Origin: Pyrinomonadaceae bacterium
GTDB lineage: Bacteria > Acidobacteriota > Blastocatellia > Pyrinomonadales > Pyrinomonadaceae
Length of the DNA: 64,000 nt
Direction of reading: 5' to 3'
Assembly: GCA_021228405.1 (NCBI GenBank)
Contig: JAJQRF010000002.1
Coordinates: 1,054,001 to 1,118,000, forward strand
The notes under the pieces were generated by a model. The model saw nothing but the letters and a program-made list of their open reading frames with translations, did not search any database and was not told where the DNA came from. Both the position numbers and the translations under genes were made by a program. This document shows, in pieces, positions 35,925 through 44,558 of this stretch (position 1 is its first letter; every line of letters starts with the position of its first letter).

Positions 35925-37910
35925 GTGAATAGTGAAGAACTCGAACTTAGTTTGCGCACTGAATTCGAGAGTTACCTAAAAAATACTCTTGCCGACATCA
36001 GGCAGGAAGTTTCCGAGTTTCAGTCGAAGTTTCAAACTGAATTTGAGAAGCATAAATCTCAGCTGGATCAAGTTTTCCAAGACTTTTCCGCCCGCATTGA
36101 GAATGACAAGGAAATTGATGATACGTTCAAGGAATCCGTCATCGAACATCTGCGTTTAGCCCGAGATGAAGGAGCACGGATCACTGCCTCGGCGATTGCC
36201 GAAGCGGAGGCGATGGAAAAAGAAGCCGAAGCCGCGCCGGTCGTCAGCTATGTCGAGATGAGAGATGCGATCGTTGACATCAGCAGTAAAGATTCGCAAT
36301 CGGCAATTCTGAAATCGCTCGTTCATCACGCCGCCCAGTTTACGCCGCGCGGTGCATTTTTCATTATCAAAAACGAGCATTTTGTCGGTTGGCGTGTTTT
36401 CGGTAAGGAAGGTTATTCGGACGAACAAACCGTCCGTGAAGTTTTTCTGCCGATGGCATCCGACACGATTCTTGGCGAAGCGGTCAAAAAATTGAGCACT
36501 GCCGAGGGCAGTTTCGGAATCCATCACGACGATTCCGTTTACCTGAACAAACTCGAATTCGGACAGCCTGACAGAATGTATGCGATTCCGCTGGTGGCAC
36601 GCAACCGCGGAGTTGCCGTGCTCTATGCCGATTACGGAAACGAAGGCGTAAATGTCAATGTCGAAGCTCTCGAAACTTTGGTTCGCATTGCCGGATTAAC
36701 AGTCGAACTTCTGGCGGCATCGGTCGGAAAACCTGCGAAAGAAGCGCATCAGGAAGATCAGCAAGATTCTTATCAGAGCAACGTTCCGCAAGCTTCTTCC
36801 TTTACACACGAACCCGTCGAAACTGCTCCGTCTTACAGCGAACCACAAACGCAGTATGGTTTTTCCAACGATTACCAGACACCAACGGCTTACGGTTTTG
36901 AAAAGAGCGAACCCGTCGACAGTTATAATTCGGTCGCGGTCGCCGAAGAACCCGTTGCCGAAGAAACTACCGAGGAAATTGGCAGTTTCCGGGAAGAAAC
37001 TCCATCAGACGGGTTTGATTACGAAGTAGTTTCCGACGATTTTGCGCCGTCATATCAACAGGAAGCAAAAACGGAAGTAGAAGAAACCTCATTTGAACAG
37101 CCTGTCGCTGAAGAAACGGAAGAATCTGCGGTCGAAGAGCCTGTCGCCGAAGAAACTGAACAAAGTTATTCGTGGAGCGCGCCTGTCAGTTATGAAGAAC
37201 CTGCTCCGGCGCGGGAAGAAGTCGAGGAAGAAACGCCTGCCTATGAAACCGTTCAGGAAGATTATTCGGCGACCGATTTTGCCGTCACTTCATCGACCGA
37301 TTTTCAATTTGAGAACAGTCAATCGTTTGAAAAACCGGAAGTCGGTTTTGAAACTCCGGCGGCTTCGTTTGAATCGCCGCAGTTTGAAGTTTCCCAGTTT
37401 GAGTCACCGCAATACAAACAATGGGAAGAAACCGGCACGTATGAAGAGCCGAAAGTCGAAACGTCGAACGGTTTTGCGGAAACGCAATATAACGGTTTTG
37501 AAACCGCAAACGGCAATGCCGAACCTGCGGTCAGCGAACCGGTTGAAACAGTCGCCGAAGCCGTTAGTTCGGCACCCGCAAAAAGTCGTTTAAGCGAAAG
37601 AAACGTCGATCTGCCGATTCAGGTTGCCGACGAAGAACGCCGTTTGCACAACGACGCACGCCGTTTTGCCCGTTTGCTCGTTTCGGAGATCAAGCTTTAC
37701 AACGAACAAAAGGTCAAGGAAGGACGTGAAGGAAACGATCTGTATGACCGTTTGCGTGAAGCGATCGACCGTTCGCGTGAAATGTATGACAAACGTGTTC
37801 AGCCGCCGGTTGCCGCCAAATTCGATTATTTTCATTACGAATTGGTCAGCAATTTAGCCGAAGGTGACGAAGGCAAATTAGGTTCGAGCTACCCGGGCGC
37901 AACCGTTTAG
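35925..37910 (+). CDS. GAF-like protein with long acidic low-complexity linker
   Basis: 661 residues from GTG 35925 with GGAGGAG at 35911-35917. Residues 1-95 are a charged coiled coil; 100-265 form a GAF-like alpha/beta domain (AILKSLVHHAAQFTPRGAFFIIKNEHFVGWRVFG...MYAIPLVARNRGVAVLYADYG); 270-545 are very rich in Glu, Ser, Pro, Phe and Tyr with repeated EEPVAEE words; 550-661 is a compact helical domain with RRLHNDARRFARLLVSEIKLYNEQ...FHYELVSNLAEGDEGKLGSSYPGATV. Similar architecture recurs in Acidobacteriota but the function is unknown. It could be a cytoplasmic sensor or scaffold. Strong terminator follows. Confidence 0.75.
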   Translation: MNSEELELSLRTEFESYLKNTLADIRQEVSEFQSKFQTEFEKHKSQLDQVFQDFSARIENDKEIDDTFKESVIEHLRLARDEGARITASAIAEAEAMEKEAEAAPVVSYVEMRDAIVDISSKDSQSAILKSLVHHAAQFTPRGAFFIIKNEHFVGWRVFGKEGYSDEQTVREVFLPMASDTILGEAVKKLSTAEGSFGIHHDDSVYLNKLEFGQPDRMYAIPLVARNRGVAVLYADYGNEGVNVNVEALETLVRIAGLTVELLAASVGKPAKEAHQEDQQDSYQSNVPQASSFTHEPVETAPSYSEPQTQYGFSNDYQTPTAYGFEKSEPVDSYNSVAVAEEPVAEETTEEIGSFREETPSDGFDYEVVSDDFAPSYQQEAKTEVEETSFEQPVAEETEESAVEEPVAEETEQSYSWSAPVSYEEPAPAREEVEEETPAYETVQEDYSATDFAVTSSTDFQFENSQSFEKPEVGFETPAASFESPQFEVSQFESPQYKQWEETGTYEEPKVETSNGFAETQYNGFETANGNAEPAVSEPVETVAEAVSSAPAKSRLSERNVDLPIQVADEERRLHNDARRFARLLVSEIKLYNEQKVKEGREGNDLYDRLREAIDRSREMYDKRVQPPVAAKFDYFHYELVSNLAEGDEGKLGSSYPGATV

Positions 37911-37931
37911 TTCTTGAACGAGATCAAAATT

Positions 37932-37966
37932 AAAGCCGTTCGGGTGTTTACTCGAACGGCTTTTTT
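37932..37966 (+). terminator. Rho-independent terminator
   Basis: Stem AAGCCGTTCG / CGAACGGCTT with a 10-base loop and six T. Ends the GAF-like gene; it may also serve the convergent NTF2-like gene. Confidence 0.9.
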
Positions 37967-37988
37967 GCATGGCAGTTAAATTAGAAGT

Positions 37989-38498
37989 TTAATTTTCACG
38001 CTCGGAAGGAAAGACGGGACGCGTCGCGGGCGGATTGTCGGGTGAAGTGTGCAGATGAACGGCTTTCCATTCTTTGCCGATCAGTTTGAAAACGACCGTC
38101 ATTCTGCCCGATGCGTCTTCCAGTTTTTCCTTGTAAGTTTGCGTTTGCTTCCATTTGCAGGAAACATACGCGCTCGTCGGACTCAGCATCTCAACGCGCA
38201 ATCCCGTTACCTCAAGCGTTACGTCGGAAGTATTGGCGTAAAGACTTTCACGCTGTTTTTTCATTTCGTTCCAACCGATGGTTGCCGAACCGTTATTGTT
38301 AAAAAACAAAATGCGGTCGGATTTTTCGTAAACGCTCATTACCTTTTCCGCATCCGCCTGTTTGATGCCTTCGATCAAACGGTCGAACGTTTCACGGACG
38401 GCTTTTGCCGGATCGACCTTTGCCGGTTTGCCTTTTTGTCCGAAAGCCGTAAATGCCAAACTCAATAATATAAAGCTGATAATTGCAATTTTTTTCAT
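37989..38498 (-). CDS. Secreted NTF2/SnoaL-like (DUF4440-type) protein
   Basis: 169 residues from ATG 38498 with AGAGGA 12 bases upstream; the frame's earlier start codons would spoil the signal peptide. Signal peptide MKKIAIISFILLSLAFTAFGQ, then an NTF2-like fold: VRETFDRLIEGIKQADAEKVMSVYEKSDRILFFNNNGSATIGWNEMKKQRESLY, and strands with RMTVVFKLIGKEWKAVHLHTSPD. Small-ligand binding or ketosteroid isomerase-like folds are typical, but no catalytic residues can be assigned. Probably periplasmic. Confidence 0.82.
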   Translation of the reverse strand: MKKIAIISFILLSLAFTAFGQKGKPAKVDPAKAVRETFDRLIEGIKQADAEKVMSVYEKSDRILFFNNNGSATIGWNEMKKQRESLYANTSDVTLEVTGLRVEMLSPTSAYVSCKWKQTQTYKEKLEDASGRMTVVFKLIGKEWKAVHLHTSPDNPPATRPVFPSEREN

Positions 38499-38858
38499 TT
38501 TATTAGTCCTCTCAGAGAAAGATTTTTCGAGAAAAAGTTTATAATCGAAAAACTTTAGTTGCAACATTCTGAAAGTGAGTTTTCCGATAAATTCTGAATG
38601 AAGACTGAAGTGGAAGCCGCGTCCGCTCGATACCGAAAAAAGGCGTTGACTACACTATTTGGTATTATTTTTATATTTCAATGCACGATTTGGTTACTGT
38701 TGCGGGTCAGATTTTATAAAACAGTAATTAATTTTTGCATAAAATATATTTACCGTGAAAAGGAATGAAAATTGCTATAAGTGCCGGTAAAAGTTGAAGT
38801 AATTCTACTGATTACTCTTCCGAATTCAAAGCAAATATTCAAAAAGGAGATAAATTTT
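38499..38858. promoter_or_regulatory. 360-bp divergent promoter region
   Basis: No gene. It contains the start regions of the NTF2-like gene (-) and the FecR gene (+). TTGACT at 38646-38651 with AT-rich sequence about 17 bases on is a tentative promoter for the + gene. AAGGAGA at 38845-38850 is the FecR gene's Shine-Dalgarno site. Nothing else recognised. Confidence 0.4.
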
Positions 38859-40892
38859 ATGCGATATGCAAAGCAATTCCTGTTGGTGCTTTTCTTTATC
38901 GTGCCGTTTTTATTTGCCGGAAATGCCTTCGCCGTAGTTTTTGACGATGAAATCCCGGAAGTAACGGCTCGCGTTGCGCGCATTTCGTTTTTGCGCGGAG
39001 AAGCGCAAATTCGCCGTGCCGACTCAAGCAGTTGGGAACGTGTTACTCAAAATTTGCCCCTCGTTCAGGGCGACGAAATCGCAACCGGTCGCGATACGCG
39101 GTTGGAAATCCAGTTTAACAGCCAGAGTTATCTGCGGCTTGCGGAAAATTCCTACTTTAAGATCGTAACTTTAAAGGATGAAGGAATCGCCGTCAGCCTT
39201 CCGCAGGGAACATTGAGTCTGCGTGTTCTTGAGTTTGATAAGGAACGCGCTTTTTTTGAAATTGACGCGCCGCAAACGACCGTTGCCGTGCAAAGATCGG
39301 GAATGTATCGCGTCGAAGCGGGCGACGAAAACAACAAGCAAGTCCGCGTTGCCGCGACCGATTTCGGCGAAGCGCGAATCTACTCGGAAAATTCGGGTTT
39401 CACGCTCAAAAACGGCAGAAGTGCGCGGATTTATCTTGACGGAAATTTCGCGGGCGAATGGGAAACGGGCGATGCCGCGCGGTATGCCGACGAATTCGAC
39501 AGTTGGGCGTTACAGCGCGACGCGACCGTCGCCAAACGTTTGCAAAATGCTCATTACGACAAATATTACGACCGCGACATTTACGGTGCGGAAGATTTGA
39601 ACGAATACGGCGAATGGATTTACACGCGCAAATACGGTTACGTTTGGCGACCTTATCGCAATTCGACGGCGAGTTACGCAAACTGGTCGCCGTATCGTTA
39701 CGGTCATTGGCGTTGGATTCCGCCTTACGGTTGGACCTGGATCAACGACGAACCCTGGGGTTGGGCAACTTATCATCACGGTCGCTGGGTTTGGGACGAC
39801 GGCGGCTGGATTTGGACACCTTACGGTTTGTATCGTCACCGCCGCAGTTGGTGGCAACCCGCGTATGTCGTTTTGACGACCTGGAACGGAAGCGTCTGCT
39901 GGTTCCCGCTGCCGTATGATTACGGATATTACGATTACAACCGCCATTATCGAAGAGGTTGGCGCAACAACGGTTACTACGGCGGAAATACGACGATCAT
40001 CAATAACAACACGACCGTCGTGATAAATCCGCCGCCGGCACAGCCGACAACCCCGCAACCGACTCCGCTACCGAACGAGGTCATCACGAATGAACAGCGT
40101 CGTCAGCGGCTTCACACGCCGAGTATGATTCGCGTTCCGCCTTTGTCGGTCGTCGCGGTCGATGCGAGCGCGTTCGGCAGAGATACGAAGGGTTATCAAA
40201 CTTTACCTGCGGCAACGGCTAAGGAAGTCATCGAAAAAACGCCCGACATTATCAAAACCCCGCCGATCCTGCCCGAATATAAGGATTTGAACGGTAAGGT
40301 CAGCCGCGATATTTTGATCGAAAAACCGCAGATCGTTAAATCGGAAACGGCGATCAAAACAGGCGCAACGACGCGTAAGGACGGCGTTTCGATGGATGAC
40401 GAGCTTCGCAAAGCCAGAATCTACGGCAACCGTGCTCCGCTTGAAAATAATATTCAGGTAAAAACGGGCGCGAACAACGGCGAAGGCGCGGGCGGAACGA
40501 GAAAGACGGGCGCGGTCGAACGCCCTGTCGTGAGAGAAAACGTCGAATCAACACCGAAAACACGGCGCGATACGGATTATCCAAGCTTCCCGCCGACAGG
40601 AAGCGGAAATTCACGCGACCGTGATACGAAAACGCGTCGCGACGACGACAATCAATCGCCTCCGATCTATGCGCCGCCGCCGCGACAGGATAACACCCCG
40701 CGTTACGAACCGCCGCCGCGACAAGACAATACGCCGCGCTACGAACCGCCGCCAAAGCAGGACAACACGCCGCGCTATGAACCGCCGCCGCGCAACGATC
40801 CGCCGCCGCGTAACGATAACCCGAAACCGCCGCCGCCGAGCGATCCGAAACCTGCTCCGCCTTCGGACAGCAAACGAAAAGACGGCAGATAA
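38859..40892 (+). CDS. Secreted FecR-domain protein with Trp/Tyr-rich (DUF6600-like) and proline-rich repeats
   Basis: 677 residues from ATG 38859, supported by AAGGAGA and an immediate signal peptide (MRYAKQFLLVLFFIVPFLFAGNAFA). FecR domain at about 35-165 (ARISFLRGEAQIRRADSSSWERVTQNLPLVQGDEIATGRDTRLEIQF). Residues 205-350 are packed with Trp and Tyr (GEWIYTRKYGYVWRPYR, WRWIPPYGWTWINDEPWGWATYHHGRWVWDDGGWIWTPYG), as in DUF6600 proteins. The last 70 residues are repeats of PPRQDNTPRYEP. Likely an envelope protein that may bind cell-wall or surface polymer; the role is unknown. Confidence 0.82.
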   Translation: MRYAKQFLLVLFFIVPFLFAGNAFAVVFDDEIPEVTARVARISFLRGEAQIRRADSSSWERVTQNLPLVQGDEIATGRDTRLEIQFNSQSYLRLAENSYFKIVTLKDEGIAVSLPQGTLSLRVLEFDKERAFFEIDAPQTTVAVQRSGMYRVEAGDENNKQVRVAATDFGEARIYSENSGFTLKNGRSARIYLDGNFAGEWETGDAARYADEFDSWALQRDATVAKRLQNAHYDKYYDRDIYGAEDLNEYGEWIYTRKYGYVWRPYRNSTASYANWSPYRYGHWRWIPPYGWTWINDEPWGWATYHHGRWVWDDGGWIWTPYGLYRHRRSWWQPAYVVLTTWNGSVCWFPLPYDYGYYDYNRHYRRGWRNNGYYGGNTTIINNNTTVVINPPPAQPTTPQPTPLPNEVITNEQRRQRLHTPSMIRVPPLSVVAVDASAFGRDTKGYQTLPAATAKEVIEKTPDIIKTPPILPEYKDLNGKVSRDILIEKPQIVKSETAIKTGATTRKDGVSMDDELRKARIYGNRAPLENNIQVKTGANNGEGAGGTRKTGAVERPVVRENVESTPKTRRDTDYPSFPPTGSGNSRDRDTKTRRDDDNQSPPIYAPPPRQDNTPRYEPPPRQDNTPRYEPPPKQDNTPRYEPPPRNDPPPRNDNPKPPPPSDPKPAPPSDSKRKDGR

Positions 40893-40895
40893 AAC

Positions 40896-40933
40896 GAAAA
40901 AGAGTGCAGAATAAGTTTTCTGCACTCTTTTTT
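40896..40933 (+). terminator. Rho-independent terminator
   Basis: Stem AAAGAGTGCAGAA / TTCTGCACTCTTT with a short TAAGT-like loop and a run of T, directly after the FecR gene. Confidence 0.92.
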
Positions 40934-40991
40934 ATAAATTAAAATGACAAAAGTCAGAACCGCCTGCGGTTCCGACTACAAAAAATTCCCG

Positions 40992-41222
40992 GGAATGCCG
41001 GGAAAACTCGCAGGGGGTTTCCAAAGACTCCGAAGAGTTTCTACTTCGCTCAGGGGAAGTTTTGAAGATTTCTTCGGAGTGCGATTCGGATGCTTGGGAA
41101 TGCCGGATAAATTGACTGGAATCGTCGTTTTCTTCGTCGGAGTGGTGCGGAAACTCTTCGGAGTTTTGCCAAAAATCCCGGGAATCTTCCAAAGATTCCC
41201 GGGAATCAGGCACGATTCCCCA
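40992..41222. repeat. Degenerate tandem array of 21-bp repeats, 11 units
   Basis: Units begin at 40992 and every 21 bases to 41202, nearly all with GGA(A/G)T/G at the same phase and often an A(C/T)TC block 14 bases later. Several units are self-complementary (for example GGAATC...GATTCC in units 10 and 11), so the array is a string of small hairpins. The same frame gives heptads on the - strand, but there is no start or ribosome-binding site. Like the array at 30450-30840 it is intergenic, but the unit sequence differs. Confidence 0.82.
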
Positions 41223-41290
41223 AAAAATGAGTTTTTTTTGGTAAAAAACGTATTGATTTGATGCGGTTTGCCGTTAAATTGTCCGGCTTT

Positions 41291-42637
41291 TTAATTTCCG
41301 CCGCTATCGAGAAAAACTTCCTTATTCACCGCCGCCGGATTTCCGACCACGACGAAGCGGATATTTCTCATATATTTATTTGAAACTCTCTGCACGTCCT
41401 TTGCTCTTACTTCGCGAATCTTGTCGAGAAAGAGCGAAGAATTTCGCCAGCCGCCGCCGATCAATTCGTATCTCGCCAACTCGCCGACCTGCGCCGCGCT
41501 CGTTTCCTGTCCGAGATAATAAGTTATCAGAAAATTTCCCGCGACTTCCGAGATGGCTTCTTCGGGAATCGTCCGCGTTCTGAGAAATTCTATCTGCTGC
41601 ATCATTACCGCCACGGCTTGGTTGGCATCGTTTGCCGTGACCGAAATGTTCGCGGTATTCGCGGCAAAGTTGTCGATTTCCGCGCCCGGCGCGTAGGAAA
41701 GCTGACGCGCAACGCGGACTTGCTGATAAACCAAAGCCTGTAAAATGGCGATGGAAACGCGCATCGCGTAATAATCGGGATTACTGAGCGACGGGGCATC
41801 GAAAACGCCTTCGATGTAATTGGTCGGAAGATTGGTGCGCGAAACAATATCAACCGTCGGCTTTGAAAAATCGAGCGCGGGGTAAGACTGTTCCTTATAG
41901 TTTCCGCGCGGAAGCTTGCCGAAGGTTTCGGCGATGCGCGTCTTCATCGCTTCGGCATCCAGATCGCCGACGAAAACGAGCAAAAGCTGCGACGTTTGCA
42001 TAACTTTTTGATGATATGCACGCAAATCTTCGACGGTGATGTTTTTGATCGTTTCCGAGGTGCCGGTGACTTCGTTGGCGTATGGATGACCGCTGTAAAC
42101 AACGCGGTCGAGCGATGCCTGCAAAGCTCCGTCGGGACTGATTTCGCGTTCGCGCAGTCCGGTCGCAATTTGGGCGCGGACGCGGTCAACGTCTTCTTTG
42201 GCAAACGCCGGATTCATTATCACATCGGCAAAAATTCCCCACAGGCGGTCGAAACTCGGACGCGTCGTGACGAGCGAAACCGCGCTGTAATCGTTGCTTG
42301 CGGCGGCACTGATTCCGCTTCCGGCGCGTGAAAGTTCACGTCTGACAGTTTGGCGCGGAGAATTTTTTCCGGCTTCGATCGCGGCATTGAGCATTAAATT
42401 TTCAATTCCCGCGTTTTTATCGGTAAGATTTCTCGCACCGCCGCGAATAAAAAGCCCGCCGACCACGGTTTGCGCCGAAGGACGGCGTTTTATCAAAACC
42501 TTCAGCCCGTTTACTTCAAATTCGGTGACGAGCGCGTTTTGTTCCGCCGCCGTGGTCGTCGGTTTGGCGGCTTGTGCATAACCGACGCTAACAAAGGTTA
42601 AAATTAAAAATGTAAAAGTAAAAAATCTGCGGGTCAT
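41291..42637 (-). CDS. M16-family peptidase-like subunit lacking the zinc motif
   Basis: 448 residues with signal peptide MTRRFFTFTFLILTFVSVGYAQA. It has the M16 fold pattern (FEVNGLKVLIKRRPSAQTVVGGLFIRGGARNLTDKNAGIENLMLNAAIEAGK; YHQKVMQTSQLLLVFVGDLDAEAMK), but the HxxEH zinc motif is replaced by N-A-G-I-E-N. In this arrangement it is the non-catalytic partner of the upstream active subunit. Its ATG overlaps the upstream stop (TAATG), so the two are made in equal amounts. Periplasmic. Confidence 0.92.
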   Translation of the reverse strand: MTRRFFTFTFLILTFVSVGYAQAAKPTTTAAEQNALVTEFEVNGLKVLIKRRPSAQTVVGGLFIRGGARNLTDKNAGIENLMLNAAIEAGKNSPRQTVRRELSRAGSGISAAASNDYSAVSLVTTRPSFDRLWGIFADVIMNPAFAKEDVDRVRAQIATGLREREISPDGALQASLDRVVYSGHPYANEVTGTSETIKNITVEDLRAYHQKVMQTSQLLLVFVGDLDAEAMKTRIAETFGKLPRGNYKEQSYPALDFSKPTVDIVSRTNLPTNYIEGVFDAPSLSNPDYYAMRVSIAILQALVYQQVRVARQLSYAPGAEIDNFAANTANISVTANDANQAVAVMMQQIEFLRTRTIPEEAISEVAGNFLITYYLGQETSAAQVGELARYELIGGGWRNSSLFLDKIREVRAKDVQRVSNKYMRNIRFVVVGNPAAVNKEVFLDSGGN

Positions 42638-44169
42638 TATTTTCCTCCAATCAAATCCTGTTCGGTGATGTTCGCCGCCTGTTTCGCGCCGGGCGCGATC
42701 AGCGCGATACCGATATGAGGTTTGCCCTGAATATAAGTTTTAATGTATTTGTTGATGTCCGCCCGCGAAACCGCACGGAGATTTTTGTGATAACCGCGAA
42801 AATATTCGATGCCCGTCGAAGACCACCAAAAGCCGAGCGTGTGCGAATATTCGCTCAGTTTGTCGCGGTCGAAAAGATCGTTCGATTCGAGAATGGTTTT
42901 CGCGCTTTCCAGCTCTTCGTCGGTAAAATAATCGGGCTGTGTAAAAGCATTAACTTCTGCGTAAACCGCTTTGAGTGCCGATTTTGCCTTTTCCGGCGAT
43001 GTTACCATCAATAGCGTGATCGGACCGACATTTCTCTGCGTGTAATAATTCAAACCGACCGTCGTTGCCAATCCCGTGTCGATCAGATTGCGCTGAAAAC
43101 GCGAATCGGGCTGGCTGATGATGTATGAAAAAACGTCGGCGGCATAAGTTGCGGCATCGTCCTTACCGATCGAAGGTCCGTGCCAACCGATATTGACGAA
43201 AATATTATCGCCCTGCTGATCTCCTTCATCGACCTTTTTCTCGATGATAATGCCTTCGCTTTTCGGGAGCGGCGGATGTTCGACGAGCGGAAATTCGGTG
43301 AACGGATCGACCTTGCGCCGTTCCCAGCTTCCCATAATCTGTTCGGCAAGCCGGAAAACTTCGTTCGGATCGACATCGCCCGTCACGATCAGCGCGGCAT
43401 TGTTCGGAACATAATAGCGCGATTTGATCGTCTGCATTTTTTCGATGGTCGAAGCCGTGATCGATTCGCGCGTGCCTTTCGGGTCTTTGCGCGTCGGATA
43501 TTTATAAAATAATTTCTCCGTCATCGTCAGGCTCAGATACATATACGGGTTCGATTCCTGGCGGTCGATCTCGCCGATGACGACCTTTTTTTCGTTTTCA
43601 AATTCGGTTTCGTCAAAAGCCGGAAAGCGTACCGAATCGTTTATCTGGCGAATCGCGCTGGCAAGATACGGGCTCGTTGTTGTGTAAAAATAATTGACGA
43701 CTTCCTCACGCGTCGAACCGTTGTAAAAGCCGAGTTGCTCGGCATCCTTCAAATAGGAAACGTCGCCGATCTGCGGTTTCAGTTTCATCACCTCTCCGCA
43801 GTTTGCCGTGTAAGCCGAAGTGAATTTATTCGACGCGTTTTCGCAAGACGCGAGCTTTGAAGCCATATTCGATTTGAAGAACATATGTTCGTAAAGATGC
43901 GACAAGCCGTGAAATTCAGGCGGTTCGGTAAAAGAACCGTTGCGAACGTCGAGCTCGACCGTGACGAGCGGGATCGACGGATCAGCCAAAACGATAACTT
44001 CCAAACCGTTCGGCAAAGTTTTATTTACGAATGGAACTTTGATGTCGTCTTTTGTCCGGACGGCGGCTGAAGGTTTGGGTTTGGCTTGATTCGGTTTGAC
44101 CGTCTGTGCGAAATTTAAGTTGGCAAGTGCCGATAAAATTAAAAGTGAACTAATTACAAATTTTTTCAC
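42637..44169 (-). CDS. M16-family zinc metallopeptidase, catalytic subunit
   Basis: 510 residues with signal peptide (MKKFVISSLLILSALANLNFAQ). The inverted zinc motif HxxEH is at residues 91-95 (HLYEH in FHGLSHLYEHMFFKS), with the second acidic ligand expected downstream around EFENEKKVVIGEIDRQE. The second half holds the inactive-domain repeat (RGYHKNLRAVSRADINKYIKTYI). Probably a periplasmic oligopeptide- or protein-degrading enzyme of the PqqL/processing-peptidase type that pairs with the next gene. Confidence 0.93.
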   Translation of the reverse strand: MKKFVISSLLILSALANLNFAQTVKPNQAKPKPSAAVRTKDDIKVPFVNKTLPNGLEVIVLADPSIPLVTVELDVRNGSFTEPPEFHGLSHLYEHMFFKSNMASKLASCENASNKFTSAYTANCGEVMKLKPQIGDVSYLKDAEQLGFYNGSTREEVVNYFYTTTSPYLASAIRQINDSVRFPAFDETEFENEKKVVIGEIDRQESNPYMYLSLTMTEKLFYKYPTRKDPKGTRESITASTIEKMQTIKSRYYVPNNAALIVTGDVDPNEVFRLAEQIMGSWERRKVDPFTEFPLVEHPPLPKSEGIIIEKKVDEGDQQGDNIFVNIGWHGPSIGKDDAATYAADVFSYIISQPDSRFQRNLIDTGLATTVGLNYYTQRNVGPITLLMVTSPEKAKSALKAVYAEVNAFTQPDYFTDEELESAKTILESNDLFDRDKLSEYSHTLGFWWSSTGIEYFRGYHKNLRAVSRADINKYIKTYIQGKPHIGIALIAPGAKQAANITEQDLIGGK

Positions 44170-44253
44170 GCATTACTCCCGAATGAAATTTTAATGTTGT
44201 TTTTACGCAATTTATACAACTAATGTTTTAATCTAACACAAGGAAACAAAATT

Positions 44254-44472
44254 ATGGAACGAGACAATTTGATGCACGGAGCGCGCACCGCGTTGAATCA
44301 AAATATGGAAATGCGCGAGTGGTGCGAACTTTTTTTAAAGGAAAGAGAGCGGGAATCGAAAGCGGAAATGACGGACGAAGAATTTGAAAAGTTTTGGAAA
44401 TATCACAAACCCGAAATTATGCACGCCGGAGCCGCCGAAGCAGTTCAGGCTTATAAAATGAGAGCAAAATAA
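44254..44472 (+). CDS. Small hypothetical protein
   Basis: 72 residues, ATG 44254, with AAGGAAAC about 13 bases upstream. Highly charged and helical (MREWCELFLKERERESKAEMTDEEFEKFWKYHKPEIMHAGAAEAVQAYKMRAK), no signal peptide or membrane helix. No family recognised. It has its own gap on both sides and a hairpin terminator downstream, which supports a real gene. Confidence 0.65.
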   Translation: MERDNLMHGARTALNQNMEMREWCELFLKERERESKAEMTDEEFEKFWKYHKPEIMHAGAAEAVQAYKMRAK

Positions 44473-44491
44473 TTTCAAATTACGAATTTCA

Positions 44492-44541
44492 AATTACGAA
44501 TTACGAATTGGAAATTTTTCTTCAATTCGTAATTCGTAATT
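44492..44541. terminator. Perfect inverted repeat of AATTACGAATT words
   Basis: Perfect 19-base arms at 44492-44510 and 44523-44541, built from repeated ATTACGAATT units, with further partial copies on each side. It lies between the convergent small gene and the POT transporter and can form a long A/T-rich hairpin in either direction. Confidence 0.8.
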
Positions 44542-44558
44542 GATAATTTGTAATTGTC

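Noticed and set aside
40992..41222. A 93-residue - strand ORF over the second array
   Set aside because: No start signal or conserved motif; its heptads follow from the repeat period.
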